This document shows, in pieces, positions 50,380 through 59,511 of a DNA stretch of 64,000 nucleotides (within the stretch, counting starts at the first letter, position 1; the number at the start of each line of letters is the position of its first letter). The notes below the pieces were generated by a model. It was not told the DNA's origin. It saw nothing but the letters and a program-made list of their open reading frames with translations, and did not search any database. This stretch comes from M3007 sp035299505 (GTDB lineage: Bacteria > Bacteroidota > Bacteroidia > Chitinophagales > Saprospiraceae). A program made the position numbers and the translations under genes. The stretch is taken from assembly GCA_035299505.1 (NCBI GenBank), contig DATGWL010000087.1, positions 1-64,000 of the forward strand, given 5' to 3'.

Positions 50380-50432
50380 AATGGATGGCCTGCAGTTTTT
50401 GCCATCATAGCAAATGATACAAGCCATCCATT
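50380..50432. repeat. 10-bp inverted repeat with nested hairpin
   Basis: AATGGATGGC (50380-50389) pairs with GCCATCCATT (50423-50432); inside lies TTTGC/GCAAA. It sits 10 bp after the mdh stop (minus) and 29 bp before the peroxiredoxin-like gene. The T-tract is poor, so it is at best a weak terminator or mRNA end. Confidence 0.55.
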
Positions 50433-50442
50433 CAAATGAAAT

Positions 50443-51378
50443 TTAGATCAGTTTCATACCATCCAGCACATCTGCCACTTCTTTAACCGCAGCAGCAGAT
50501 TTGTGGAGGAGTTCCATTTCATCTTTTTTCAGACGAAGTTTAACAATTTCCTGAACGCCTTTTTTACCCAGTTTTACCGGAGCGCCTACGAAGATATCTT
50601 TGAGTTTGTACTGGCCATTCAGGCGAACACAACATGGGAAAATGCGCTTTTCGTCTTTCAGGATAGAGATTGCCATTTGAGCAGCGGCAGCTCCCGGTGC
50701 GTACCAGGCAGAAGTCCCCATCAGATTTACCAGCTCACCACCACCTACTTTGGTGCGTTCGATGATAGCTTCCAGCTTATCTTTTTTAATCATTTCTGTC
50801 ACGGGGATACCGCTAACAGTGGTGTAACGTGGCAGTGGCACCATAGTATCACCGTGGCCGCCCATGAGCATTGCCTGAATATCTTTTGGAGATACGTCAA
50901 GAGCTTCTGCCAGGAAGGCGCGGTAACGTGCAGTATCCAGCACGCCTGCCATACCAATCACGCGCTTATCGGAGAGGCCGGAAGCTTTCCAGCAAGCGTA
51001 GGTCATTACATCGAGTGGATTGGATACCACAATAATGATCGGGTTTTTGGTGTATTTGAGAATGTTTTCTGTAACAGAAACCACAATTTTGGCATTGGTA
51101 GCGATCAGGTCATCGCGGCTCATACCAGGCTTGCGTGGAATACCTGCCGTAATGATAACGATATCAGAACCTGCAGTAAGTGCATAATCGTCACCACCGG
51201 TAACGCGGGTGGAGTAACCGTCTACCGGAGCCTGCTGCCACATATCCAGGGCCTTTCCTTTGGCCATATTTCCCTGAATGTCAATGAGAACCACCTCATT
51301 CACGATGTCTGCGTGCGCCAGAACATTAGCGCAAGTAGCGCCTACATTACCGGCGCCTACTACTGTTATTTTGCTCAT
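50443..51378 (-). CDS. mdh: Malate dehydrogenase
   Basis: Oxidises malate to oxaloacetate with NAD in the TCA cycle. 311 residues, of the lactate-dehydrogenase-like type. Rossmann motif VVGAGNVGATCANVL (6-20), Asp for NAD in VVLIDIQGN, substrate Args in AGIPRKPGMSRDDL, and catalytic His in MGGHGDTMVP. A perfect -7 box lies at 51449-51456. Confidence 0.97.
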   Translation of the reverse strand: MSKITVVGAGNVGATCANVLAHADIVNEVVLIDIQGNMAKGKALDMWQQAPVDGYSTRVTGGDDYALTAGSDIVIITAGIPRKPGMSRDDLIATNAKIVVSVTENILKYTKNPIIIVVSNPLDVMTYACWKASGLSDKRVIGMAGVLDTARYRAFLAEALDVSPKDIQAMLMGGHGDTMVPLPRYTTVSGIPVTEMIKKDKLEAIIERTKVGGGELVNLMGTSAWYAPGAAAAQMAISILKDEKRIFPCCVRLNGQYKLKDIFVGAPVKLGKKGVQEIVKLRLKKDEMELLHKSAAAVKEVADVLDGMKLI

Positions 51379-51448
51379 TCGTTAAGGCTGTTATACTCTG
51401 TCTGTTCAACAGAATGATGTTGTAAAAGAATTGTGCGGAAATGCGCCG

Positions 51449-51456
51449 CAAAAATA
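51449..51456 (-). promoter_or_regulatory. Candidate -7 box for mdh
   Basis: The minus strand reads TATTTTTG, a match to TAnnTTTG, 70 bases before the mdh ATG. Confidence 0.45.
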
Positions 51457-51538
51457 GAGACCGCAAGCGGTTTTCTTGACATAACTGCGTAAAAAAAGCT
51501 GACAATTGGCGGCATTTCGCAAGATATCGCTCTTTTTC

Positions 51539-52474
51539 TCAAAAGCCGGGGATCTGAATCGTATCTACTGAAACGGCATAACCGGAAAAATTGCCATAAC
51601 CGCCCACAATATTGTTAAAAACCGCATCGGGATCGCTCAGTGGCAGATTATTACTTTGCCGTGACAGGGAAAGGTGATATTTATAAAATTCTTTAGACAG
51701 GGTGCGCCATTCCACAAAGATCTTCCTGGGGCGTTCATTTTCCGGATCAAAAGGAATTCGGGCTACCAAATCGAGGGTTTTTCGTCCATCTGCCCAAAAG
51801 TTTTCGTTGATCAGTACCACTGGCTCCGGAATATCGTGTAGTAATGAAAATGTACGGCCATCCGCCAAAAAGTTGGTTTGACCTTGCTCGGAAAAATCAA
51901 TAAATGGCGGATCAAAAGACTCGTACACATCCGTTTCATGCGTCAAATTGAACGCAAAATACCGGTCAGTCACTGGCAAATACGGCAAACTGAGTGAAAT
52001 AGGCACCCTAAGCTCACTGAGTCCGTCCATTGAAGGAACAATGTACACATCAATGGGCTTAAGTGAAACAGGTTCGGGCTTGATATGAGGCGGTATTTCA
52101 CTGGATGACTGAATGGGCGGGTAACCCGGCACCCTTACACTGAAGGAGTATCTGGTACCTTTTTCTGCAAATTGGTCTTTGTTGCTTTCCCAGTACATAA
52201 TCTTGTCTGTCACCGTCGTGTCTGGAATCAGCCTATCCCAAAATTGTCCGTTTTCAGATAAGGTGGCAACAACATCTTTTCGTACTATTTCCGTTTTACC
52301 GCCATCGTTTACCGATTTACTCAGGGTAATTTTTGCCCTAAAATTTTGTCCTTCCGTAAAATGACACACCACCACTAACCTGGGAGATTCCTCCGGCAAG
52401 TCAATAATCACTTCTTTGGCGCAACCTGCAACCAGTAAGCCTAGCATAGTGAATATCAAGCGTTTGTGCGGCAT
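51539..52474 (-). CDS. DUF4249 lipoprotein
   Basis: A 311-residue lipoprotein. The start MPHKRLIFTMLGLLVAGC at 52474 gives a clean lipobox (LVAGC, Cys18); the longer frame overlaps valS and lacks a signal. The mature part is beta-rich with the DUF4249 opening (VIIDLPEESPRLVVVCHFTE, LSKSVND). DUF4249 genes in Bacteroidota often sit next to a TonB receptor, as its surface partner; here the nearest is not adjacent. It lies 46 bp downstream of valS on the same strand. Confidence 0.9.
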   Translation of the reverse strand: MPHKRLIFTMLGLLVAGCAKEVIIDLPEESPRLVVVCHFTEGQNFRAKITLSKSVNDGGKTEIVRKDVVATLSENGQFWDRLIPDTTVTDKIMYWESNKDQFAEKGTRYSFSVRVPGYPPIQSSSEIPPHIKPEPVSLKPIDVYIVPSMDGLSELRVPISLSLPYLPVTDRYFAFNLTHETDVYESFDPPFIDFSEQGQTNFLADGRTFSLLHDIPEPVVLINENFWADGRKTLDLVARIPFDPENERPRKIFVEWRTLSKEFYKYHLSLSRQSNNLPLSDPDAVFNNIVGGYGNFSGYAVSVDTIQIPGF

Positions 52475-52520
52475 TTTACGGCGTTTATTTGCGGGCTGAA
52501 TTGGTTCAATTTTAGCAACT

Positions 52521-55196
52521 TCAGGCTGGCAATTTAGCCAAACTGTCTTCCAAAATTTGCACACGGGCTAGTCCATCGGCCAACTTTTTGCGTTCATTGT
52601 CCACTACCTGAGCCGGCGCTCCACTCACAAACCTTTCATTTGAAAGCTTGGCTTCGATAGATTTGATGAATCCGCGCTGGTAACTCAGTTCATCAGTCAG
52701 TTTCTTGCGTTCGGCTTCTACATCAATGGTTTGATTCAGCGCAACATAATACTTGTCGGTTCCGGAAATGAACGATTTGGCATTGGCTGGCTCTTCCATG
52801 GATACAGTAAGCGACTCCAGAACGGCCATTTTTGTAATCATTTCCCGAACACCAGCCTGTGCAAACAGGGCTTGTGCAGTAGCACTGTCCTGTACGATGA
52901 CAGCAAGCGGGTCGCGTGGTTTAATCTGGTTCTGGTTTCTGATATCGCGAACACCGGAAATGATGTTTTTGGCCGCTTCCACCCGGGCAATCAATTGTTC
53001 GTTGGCTGATCCGGCCTTTGGATAGCGTTGTGCACAACAGTCATCGCCAGTTTTACGTTCGCGCAGCTGATGCCAGATTTCTTCTGTTACGAATGGCATA
53101 AACGGATGCAAAGCCACCATTATGCGGGAGAACATATCGAGGGTTGCCTCATAGGTTGTTCTATCGATTGGCTGCTCATACCCAGGTTTAATCATTTCCA
53201 GATACCAGGAACAGAAATCATCCCAAATAAAGGTGTAGAGCCCCAAAAGCGCCTCACTCAGGCGGAATTGGGTAAAATCAGAATCCATTTGTGCCAAAAC
53301 CTGCTGAAACTTCTGATCCAGCCATTCCACAGCCAGTGCATTTTTACGTGCAACTTCCTCACTTTCAGCAGTTTCTGTAACATCCCAGCCTTTAATCAAA
53401 CGCAAAGCATTCCACAGTTTGTTGCAGAAGTTCCTTCCGTTTTCGCACAACTTGTCGTCGAATAAAATATCACCGCCTGCTGCCGCGCTCGACATAAGTC
53501 CGTAACGCACCCCGTCTGCGCCGTAATCTTCCAGCAATTTCAGGGCATCCGGAGAATTACCCAGTGATTTCGACATTTTCCGACGGAGTTTATCGCGCAC
53601 CATACCCGTGAAGTACACCGCCTGGAAAGGTTTTTCCTGACGATATTCATAACCAGCCATGATCATTCTGGCAACCCAGAAGAAAATGATATCCCAGCCC
53701 GTTACCAGCACACTGGTTGGGTAGTAATAATTGATTTCGCCGTCGGGCTTATTAAAGCCATCGAAAACAGAAATGGGCCAGAGCCAGGAGCTTGCCCAGG
53801 TATCTAGCACGTCTTCATCCTGACGGAGATCGTCCATGCTGAGTTGAGGATTTCCGGTGGCTGCACGGGCTTGGGCAAGGGCTTCATCAGCAGATTCTGC
53901 CACAAATACATGTGTTTCCTGACTCAATCCTTCAGATTTCAGGTACCAGGCCGGGATTCGTTGCCCCCACCATAACTGTCGGGACACGCACCAGTCGCGC
54001 AGGTTTTCCATCCAGTTGCGGTAAAGGTTCTGGAAACTGGGCGGGTAGAATTTGATTTCTTCTTCCAGTACCGCCTTCAATGCAGGTGCTCCCAGATCGC
54101 TCATTTTTACAAACCACTGCAGGGAAAGTTTGGGCTCAACCACAGAATTGGTGCGTTCAGAGCGACCAATATTGGTGCGATAATCTTCTATTTTAACCAG
54201 ATTACCGCTTTCTTCCAGGAAGCCCTTCATTTGCTTTCTTGCTTCAAAGCGGTCCAGCCCAACAATTGGCGCGAAGGTGCACTTATCGTTGATTTTTCCA
54301 TCATCGGCAATGGTATCGATCACTTCCAGCTGGTGGCGCTGACCAACTTCATAGTCGTTGGGATCGTGCGCAGGCGTGATTTTCAACGCGCCGGTACCAA
54401 ACTCAATGTCTACATAATCGTCTGCAATAACCGGAATTGCCCGGTTAATGAGCGGAATCAGCACTTTTTTGCCAACCAACGCCGTGTACCGCGGGTCCTT
54501 TGGATTTACAGCAATGGCAACGTCGGCAAAAATGGTTTCCGGACGCTGGGTGGCGATGGTAACACCATCTGCGCCGTTTTCACTTTTGTAATGAATATGG
54601 AAAAGCTGTGCGTTTTCTTCTCCGTAAATAACCTCTTCATTAGACAAAACAGTTTTGGCTTCCGGGTCCCAGTTCACCATACGCAGGCCGCGGTAGAGTT
54701 TGTCTTTTTTGTAGAGGTCTACAAACATCCTGATTACATCCTCGTAGTAGCCTTTGTCCATGGTAAAGGCCGTGCGTTCCCAGTCGCAGGAAGCGCCGAG
54801 TTTGCGGAGTTGGTGCAAGATGATTCCACCGTATTTTTCTTTCCACTGGTACGCGTATTCCATGAACTGATCCCGCGTGAGATCGGCTTTGCGCAATTTT
54901 TTCTCATCACGCAGCCAGCGCACTACCTTGGCTTCGGTGGCAATACTGGCATGATCGGTACCAGGAACCCAACAGGCATTTTTGCCGTCAAGTCGGGCTT
55001 TTCGGATCAGAATATCCTGGATGGTATTGTTGAGCATGTGCCCCATGTGCAACATACCTGTGACGTTTGGCGGTGGGATGACAATGCTGAACGGTTCACG
55101 TTCGTCGGGAACGGAACGGAAATAACCACTTTTTTCCCAGTGGGAGTACCATTTTTCTTCAATGTCGGATGGGGTGTAGCGAGCAGACAATTCCAT
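52521..55196 (-). CDS. valS: Valine--tRNA ligase
   Basis: Charges tRNA-Val. 891 residues, full length for a class I synthetase. The HIGH motif is HMGH (50-53, in PPPNVTGMLHMGHMLNN), KMSKS is intact (RKMSKSLGNSPD), the editing domain is present, and the C-terminal coiled coil (about 825-891; ERKKLTDELSYQRGFIKSIE) ends the protein. A -7 box lies at 55241-55248, divergent from the dehydrogenase promoter. Confidence 0.98.
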   Translation of the reverse strand: MELSARYTPSDIEEKWYSHWEKSGYFRSVPDEREPFSIVIPPPNVTGMLHMGHMLNNTIQDILIRKARLDGKNACWVPGTDHASIATEAKVVRWLRDEKKLRKADLTRDQFMEYAYQWKEKYGGIILHQLRKLGASCDWERTAFTMDKGYYEDVIRMFVDLYKKDKLYRGLRMVNWDPEAKTVLSNEEVIYGEENAQLFHIHYKSENGADGVTIATQRPETIFADVAIAVNPKDPRYTALVGKKVLIPLINRAIPVIADDYVDIEFGTGALKITPAHDPNDYEVGQRHQLEVIDTIADDGKINDKCTFAPIVGLDRFEARKQMKGFLEESGNLVKIEDYRTNIGRSERTNSVVEPKLSLQWFVKMSDLGAPALKAVLEEEIKFYPPSFQNLYRNWMENLRDWCVSRQLWWGQRIPAWYLKSEGLSQETHVFVAESADEALAQARAATGNPQLSMDDLRQDEDVLDTWASSWLWPISVFDGFNKPDGEINYYYPTSVLVTGWDIIFFWVARMIMAGYEYRQEKPFQAVYFTGMVRDKLRRKMSKSLGNSPDALKLLEDYGADGVRYGLMSSAAAGGDILFDDKLCENGRNFCNKLWNALRLIKGWDVTETAESEEVARKNALAVEWLDQKFQQVLAQMDSDFTQFRLSEALLGLYTFIWDDFCSWYLEMIKPGYEQPIDRTTYEATLDMFSRIMVALHPFMPFVTEEIWHQLRERKTGDDCCAQRYPKAGSANEQLIARVEAAKNIISGVRDIRNQNQIKPRDPLAVIVQDSATAQALFAQAGVREMITKMAVLESLTVSMEEPANAKSFISGTDKYYVALNQTIDVEAERKKLTDELSYQRGFIKSIEAKLSNERFVSGAPAQVVDNERKKLADGLARVQILEDSLAKLPA

Positions 55197-55240
55197 ATGT
55201 TATAAGCGTAGCAATGTGCTTGAGGGATGAAGGGGAAGGG

Positions 55241-55248
55241 CAAAAGTA
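55241..55248 (-). promoter_or_regulatory. Candidate -7 box for valS
   Basis: The minus strand reads TACTTTTG, an exact match, 44 bases before the valS ATG. Confidence 0.5.
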
Positions 55249-55307
55249 GGGCAAAAATGGCGGAGTCGGTGCGCAAATTTTTCAAGGTATTACAAATATT
55301 CGAACAC

Positions 55308-55315
55308 TACCTTTG
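55308..55315 (+). promoter_or_regulatory. Candidate -7 box for the amino-acid dehydrogenase
   Basis: TACCTTTG, an exact match, 40 bases before the ATG at 55356. It argues for that start rather than the in-frame ATG at 55227. Confidence 0.55.
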
Positions 55316-55355
55316 TGGCCAGAATTTAACCAGATTTCCATCCACCACCATTGTT

Positions 55356-56609
55356 ATGCAACCATTTGCAGCCCTGACTCCATCCCAGTTTTTTCAGCAA
55401 AACGCATTTACCCATCCGGAAAGTTTCCTTTGCGGCAATACTATTTCCACCAGCAACCCGGCGAACGGTCCGCTGGCTGGCATGGAGCAAATGCCGGATT
55501 ACGACAACCATGAAGGTGTTTTTTTTCGGGCAGATGCCGAATCCAGCTGTCTGTTCTTTGCCTTCATTCACCACACCAATCGCGGCCAGGCGCAGGGTGG
55601 CACCCGTTTTTTCAGCTATGAAACCATGCAGGATTTATTGAGTGATGGTTTGCGGCTCAGTAAAGCCATGTCTGAAAAATGTGCTGTAGCCGGACTTTGG
55701 TGGGGCGGTGGCAAATCCATTATTTGCCCAGTTGGCTTCAGTATTAAAGAAGCAACGCCTGAACGCAGAAAGGTAATTTTTGCCAATTTCGGCAAGTTCA
55801 TAGCCAGTTTGCATGGCGCTTATGTAGCTGCGGAGGATATGAATACCACTCCGGAAGACATGCAGACGATTTTATCGCAAAACCGATTTGTTACCTGCAT
55901 TCCAAAAACAGCCGGCGGAAGTGGTAACCCAAGCCCGTTTACGGCTGAAGGCGTATTCAAATCCATGCTGGCAACTGCCCGTGTACTGGAGGGCAAATCC
56001 GATTTGAGCGGCATGAGTGTGTCTATTCAGGGATTGGGTAATGTGGGTGGCGCCCTGGCCCGCTATGTGCTCGGAAGCGGGGTATCAAAGTTATACGTCA
56101 CTGATTTGATGCCGGAACGTATGGAACAGGTTAAATCATGGGCGCCGGATGTGGTGGAAATTGTGTCCAGCAAAGAGGCTCTGCTCAGTCAGCCCTGCGA
56201 TATTTTTGCTCCATGCGCTGGTGGTAAAGTTATTGACGATCAAACCATTGAATGGCTAAAGTGTCGCTATGTTATAGGCGCCGCCAACAACCAGCTGGAA
56301 CGGCCGGAGCGCCATGCGGCCATGCTGCACGCCAAAGGCATTCTGTATCTGCCTGATTTTTTCATCAATCGTATGGGCATCATCAACTGTGCTAACGAGC
56401 AATATGGCTGGCTGGAAGTAACCTTACAGGAAGAGGTGGTCAAGATTTACGAAGATACCGTGCATTTGTTGGAAGCGTCTCGTAGCCGGAATATTTCGCC
56501 ACAGGAAATGGCTATGATTCAGGCTGGCGAAGCCATGAAAAAAATGCATCCAATTTGGCCCGGACGCGGCAAGCAGCTGATTCAAAAAGCTGCCAATGAG
56601 CGTTTGTAG
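55356..56609 (+). CDS. Glu/Leu/Phe/Val dehydrogenase family enzyme
   Basis: A 417-residue NAD(P)-dependent amino-acid dehydrogenase, closest to leucine dehydrogenases by pattern. Residues about 85-130 hold the substrate region with Lys in RLSKAMSEKCAVAGLWWGGGK (GGGK loop). AAEDMNTTPEDM gives the catalytic Asp. The Rossmann fold has SIQGLGNVGGALARYV (about 221-236), then VTDLMPERM, ending with AANNQL and FINRMGIINCANEQYGW. It probably deaminates branched-chain amino acids; the exact substrate is not certain. Confidence 0.92.
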   Translation: MQPFAALTPSQFFQQNAFTHPESFLCGNTISTSNPANGPLAGMEQMPDYDNHEGVFFRADAESSCLFFAFIHHTNRGQAQGGTRFFSYETMQDLLSDGLRLSKAMSEKCAVAGLWWGGGKSIICPVGFSIKEATPERRKVIFANFGKFIASLHGAYVAAEDMNTTPEDMQTILSQNRFVTCIPKTAGGSGNPSPFTAEGVFKSMLATARVLEGKSDLSGMSVSIQGLGNVGGALARYVLGSGVSKLYVTDLMPERMEQVKSWAPDVVEIVSSKEALLSQPCDIFAPCAGGKVIDDQTIEWLKCRYVIGAANNQLERPERHAAMLHAKGILYLPDFFINRMGIINCANEQYGWLEVTLQEEVVKIYEDTVHLLEASRSRNISPQEMAMIQAGEAMKKMHPIWPGRGKQLIQKAANERL

Positions 56610-56615
56610 TCCTTT

Positions 56616-57083
56616 TTACACACCCCCTGCGAGCACCTCCCAGGTATGGTCGCCCAAGAGCCGTACTGAAGCCAGGTGTTCGTAGGGGTTCCTTCTCCCC
56701 CACTCTTCCGGAGCAATCATGGAAAGCAGGTGCCTGCCATCGGTTTTTCGCTGATAAAGATGATAAATGTGGTGTATCACCGGCTGAAAAGGCACATCCG
56801 CCTGATAAATGATTTCTGACACAGCCATTCGGTTTTGCAGGGATTTGGCCTGCCCCATCAGGGTCTCCATCTGTTGCCGAAGCTGCTCCATCTGCCGATC
56901 GGTTTGATCGTACATAGCAGTCATGGCATTCCCGCGTATCTGACCTTTATCTTCAGGCCGGATCACAGCACTTCCGGACGTATGCGCATAAGGCAGCAGG
57001 CCAGGTGTTTCTGTCACCTTATCCTTGTCAATCGGGTTAACAAATGCCTGATCAGCCGTGTTTTTCTCTTTTTGCTCTGCCAT
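56616..57083 (-). CDS. DUF2452 protein
   Basis: A 155-residue cytoplasmic protein of the DUF2452 family, function unknown. Family features: NPIDKDKVTETPGLLPYAHT, DKGQIRGNAMTAMYDQTDRQ and the ending IAPEEWGRRNPYEHLASVRL with DHTWEV. The start at 57083 (MAEQKEKNTADQ) was chosen as the typical N-terminus. It follows the FkbM-like gene by 11 bp and is convergent with the dehydrogenase (6 bp). Confidence 0.9.
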   Translation of the reverse strand: MAEQKEKNTADQAFVNPIDKDKVTETPGLLPYAHTSGSAVIRPEDKGQIRGNAMTAMYDQTDRQMEQLRQQMETLMGQAKSLQNRMAVSEIIYQADVPFQPVIHHIYHLYQRKTDGRHLLSMIAPEEWGRRNPYEHLASVRLLGDHTWEVLAGGV

Positions 57084-57094
57084 GTGTTTATCGC

Positions 57095-57997
57095 TCAAAT
57101 AATAACTTCCCTGTTTAGTCTGGTATCCCAAACTTTGCAGCCACGGATGGCCTCCAGACGCTGCGGACCGGTAGCGTAGGTTAATTGCCCTTCCCTGTTA
57201 CGGCCTTCCCGAAACTTAGAAACCACAAAACCCTCAGAAGGTTCCAACACCCTTAAATCCTTTTTTTTGTCGTTACGCACAAAGTAGGCGTTGTTGCCAT
57301 GACTGTTACTGCCTACGAATGAGTACCCTTTTTCTTTGGCTAAATCGCACAAAGCGGTTAGAGATGCACCACAACATAGGTTAGAAAAATGGTAATTGGT
57401 GCGGTAAAAATCCGGTGCATAAGGCACAGTCCAGGCATTATCAGGTCCAAAAACGCTGTTATACTCCATGATAACCAGCACTGGATTTACCACATCGATG
57501 GCTCTCCAAACCCAGTAGTCGTTGCCATCAATATCAATATGCAACAAACCCAGCTCACCGGCCATGCCATTGCTGCGCAACAAATCGTTGATATTCTCTG
57601 CGGTAACAAATGCAGCCTGAGCATTGAGCTCGTGCTGCCAGTAAATGCGATCTTCCCGGATTTTTTGCACATTTTTTTCTGATCCATCCAGCACCAGGCC
57701 ACTCCAGTTATTGTTCATCAACAAAAACCTGGTATTGGCTTCCCGGTAATCTTCTACACCAAATTCTACAAAGGTATGCGGAATGATATCCAGGTATTGT
57801 ACCAAAAACTGGATTATACCATCGTCATTCCATTGAGAAAAAACGCGAAATTCAGCTTTTTGTACATCCTGCAGGATATTTGTTGCATTTTTTTGATGCT
57901 CCAAAGCCAGGAGGCGCGCCGACAGAAACTTGCTCTCCTCCAGTTCCCTGGACAAGCGAGCTGTATTTCGGAATATTCGTTGCAGGTTCTTGATCAT
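57095..57997 (-). CDS. FkbM-like methyltransferase-fold protein
   Basis: A 300-residue protein. The start at 57997 (MIKNLQRIFRNTARL) was chosen; a further upstream start is possible. The middle resembles SAM-dependent FkbM-type methyltransferases: HTFVEFGVEDYREANTRFLL (SAM-loop region, with an Asp-Tyr in place of the Gly-rich loop), GLVLDGSEKNVQKI, then LLHIDIDGNDYWVWRAI. Because the GxGxG loop is degenerate, SAM binding is not certain. It lies between the CDF gene (53 bp) and DUF2452 (11 bp) in one direction, probably one operon. Confidence 0.75.
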   Translation of the reverse strand: MIKNLQRIFRNTARLSRELEESKFLSARLLALEHQKNATNILQDVQKAEFRVFSQWNDDGIIQFLVQYLDIIPHTFVEFGVEDYREANTRFLLMNNNWSGLVLDGSEKNVQKIREDRIYWQHELNAQAAFVTAENINDLLRSNGMAGELGLLHIDIDGNDYWVWRAIDVVNPVLVIMEYNSVFGPDNAWTVPYAPDFYRTNYHFSNLCCGASLTALCDLAKEKGYSFVGSNSHGNNAYFVRNDKKKDLRVLEPSEGFVVSKFREGRNREGQLTYATGPQRLEAIRGCKVWDTRLNREVII

Positions 57998-58050
57998 GTG
58001 TAAAATTAGCTTTGCAAAGGTGTGCGACAAAACCTATTGCTTGGATATGT

Positions 58051-59043
58051 TCAGGTTATTCCGTGTTTTTGATTTGAGGTAATATTATCCAGCGTCCACT
58101 CTAAACGGGCTACGAATGGCGCCTGCCTCACCGGGCATTCAGCCAAAGGGCAAACGGCACAAGACTTTGGCGGCACGCAACCATCGGTGTGAACAAAACT
58201 CTCCAAATCCTGATCAAAGGCCTCAGAAATTGTTTGTCCTAGCACTTCTATTTCCACATGCGCCTCATTGACATTAAAATACCAGGGCACCGTCAGGTGG
58301 CAGTCCAAATGCATAACCGAACCGTATTTGATAATGCGCAGATTGTGCAAATCAATCCAGTTTGGCCGTTTTTTAGCATTCAAAAGCGTAATAAGTTGCC
58401 GCAACAAAAGCTCATCGGCCTCATCTGTCAGCCCAGCTATAGTGGTACGAATAATTTTACCTCCTTCAATCATAATGAGCAGGGCAAAAATCATGGCCAC
58501 TCCACTGTCGATCCAACTCCAACCTGTCATGCGCAACAGAAACAGCCCTATGATAATTCCTACCGTTGACCAGGTATCAGATTGCAGGTGCTTGCCACTT
58601 GCCTGAAGGGCCAGAGAGTGATGTTGGCGACCAGTATTTATACACCACCAACCTAACAAATAATTCACTAATGCTGTAGCTGCTACTATTATGATGCCTG
58701 TATCCAGCTGTTGTACCTCGTGGGTGTGTACCAGATTTGACAGCGATTCGTACAAAATAATCATCCCGGCTACCAGAATGAGTATACCCTCGAAAGAAGC
58801 CGAAATCAACTCAATTTTTCCATGCCCATAAGGATGATTATCGTCCCGAGGCTTGGCTGCCAGGCGCAGACTATAGAGCCCGGTAAACCCTGTTACCACA
58901 TTAACGGTACTTTCCAGCGCGTCTGTCAGGATAGCCACGGAATGGGTCAGGAAATAGGCAAGCACCTTTAAGATAAAGAGGGCGATAGAGGCAAAAACCA
59001 CCCATTTTTGCACCCTGATATTTGCCAAAGCAGCCTTGTTCAT
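58051..59043 (-). CDS. Cation diffusion facilitator (CDF) transporter
   Basis: A 330-residue metal/proton antiporter in the inner membrane. Six transmembrane helices (about 14-205). Family sites: AILTDALESTVNVVTG (helix 2 metal site with Asp), HPYGHGKIELISA, and helix 5 SDTWSTVGIIIGL. A cytoplasmic domain follows (about 210-290), then a Cys-rich end GCVPPKSCAVCPLAECPVRQ (about 290-309) with four Cys spaced for metal binding. It likely exports zinc, iron or another divalent ion. It starts 21 bp after a small lipoprotein gene. Confidence 0.93.
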   Translation of the reverse strand: MNKAALANIRVQKWVVFASIALFILKVLAYFLTHSVAILTDALESTVNVVTGFTGLYSLRLAAKPRDDNHPYGHGKIELISASFEGILILVAGMIILYESLSNLVHTHEVQQLDTGIIIVAATALVNYLLGWWCINTGRQHHSLALQASGKHLQSDTWSTVGIIIGLFLLRMTGWSWIDSGVAMIFALLIMIEGGKIIRTTIAGLTDEADELLLRQLITLLNAKKRPNWIDLHNLRIIKYGSVMHLDCHLTVPWYFNVNEAHVEIEVLGQTISEAFDQDLESFVHTDGCVPPKSCAVCPLAECPVRQAPFVARLEWTLDNITSNQKHGIT

Positions 59044-59064
59044 AAGAAGAATACCCAGTGTGTT

Positions 59065-59442
59065 TTATTCCCAGAAGGTGGGCTGAATAACCTTTACAAA
59101 AGGCAAATTGGCCAACTGAAACAAAACGCGTTGATAATTTTTTTGGTGCGTTGATCCTATTACCAGCCACTCGTCTGGTGAGCATCCAACGCGTCCTTTG
59201 CCGGTGTTTTTCTGAGCTGTGGGGTCGAGCTTTTGCACTTGTTTCCAGTTTTTGGCATTGGCAGGAATACAAAATTCGTAGTTCATGGCCACCTTACCCT
59301 TTCCCGAGCCGGTGAGTCCCTCTGGATCCAATTGTTTGAAATCCAGTTTAATTTTTTTCCAGGCATCCGGCGACTCTGGCGGTTTTTCTGTCTTACAGGA
59401 CAAAAAAACCGCCAATCCGGCTAAAAGAATCCATCGTTTCAT
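59065..59442 (-). CDS. Small lipoprotein of unknown function
   Basis: A 125-residue protein with a lipobox (LLAGLAVFLSC, Cys16). The mature part holds two more Cys (YEFCIPANAK, GRVGCSPDEW) and a compact ending VLFQLANLPFVKVIQPTFWE. I do not recognise a family. Its place 21 bp before the CDF gene suggests co-expression and perhaps a role in metal stress (inference). Confidence 0.75.
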   Translation of the reverse strand: MKRWILLAGLAVFLSCKTEKPPESPDAWKKIKLDFKQLDPEGLTGSGKGKVAMNYEFCIPANAKNWKQVQKLDPTAQKNTGKGRVGCSPDEWLVIGSTHQKNYQRVLFQLANLPFVKVIQPTFWE

Positions 59443-59511
59443 TCCTTAGCGATATTTTGCGCCAAATTAAGGCAGTTCTGCCATTCATCTTATTTAATAA
59501 ATCAACATCCT

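Noticed and set aside
54231..55205. Plus-strand frame of 324 codons opposite valS
   Set aside because: Antisense shadow of the highly conserved valS coding sequence.
55227..55355. Earlier start for the amino-acid dehydrogenase
   Set aside because: The extension is basic and unlike the family, and an exact -7 box at 55308-55315 lies inside it.
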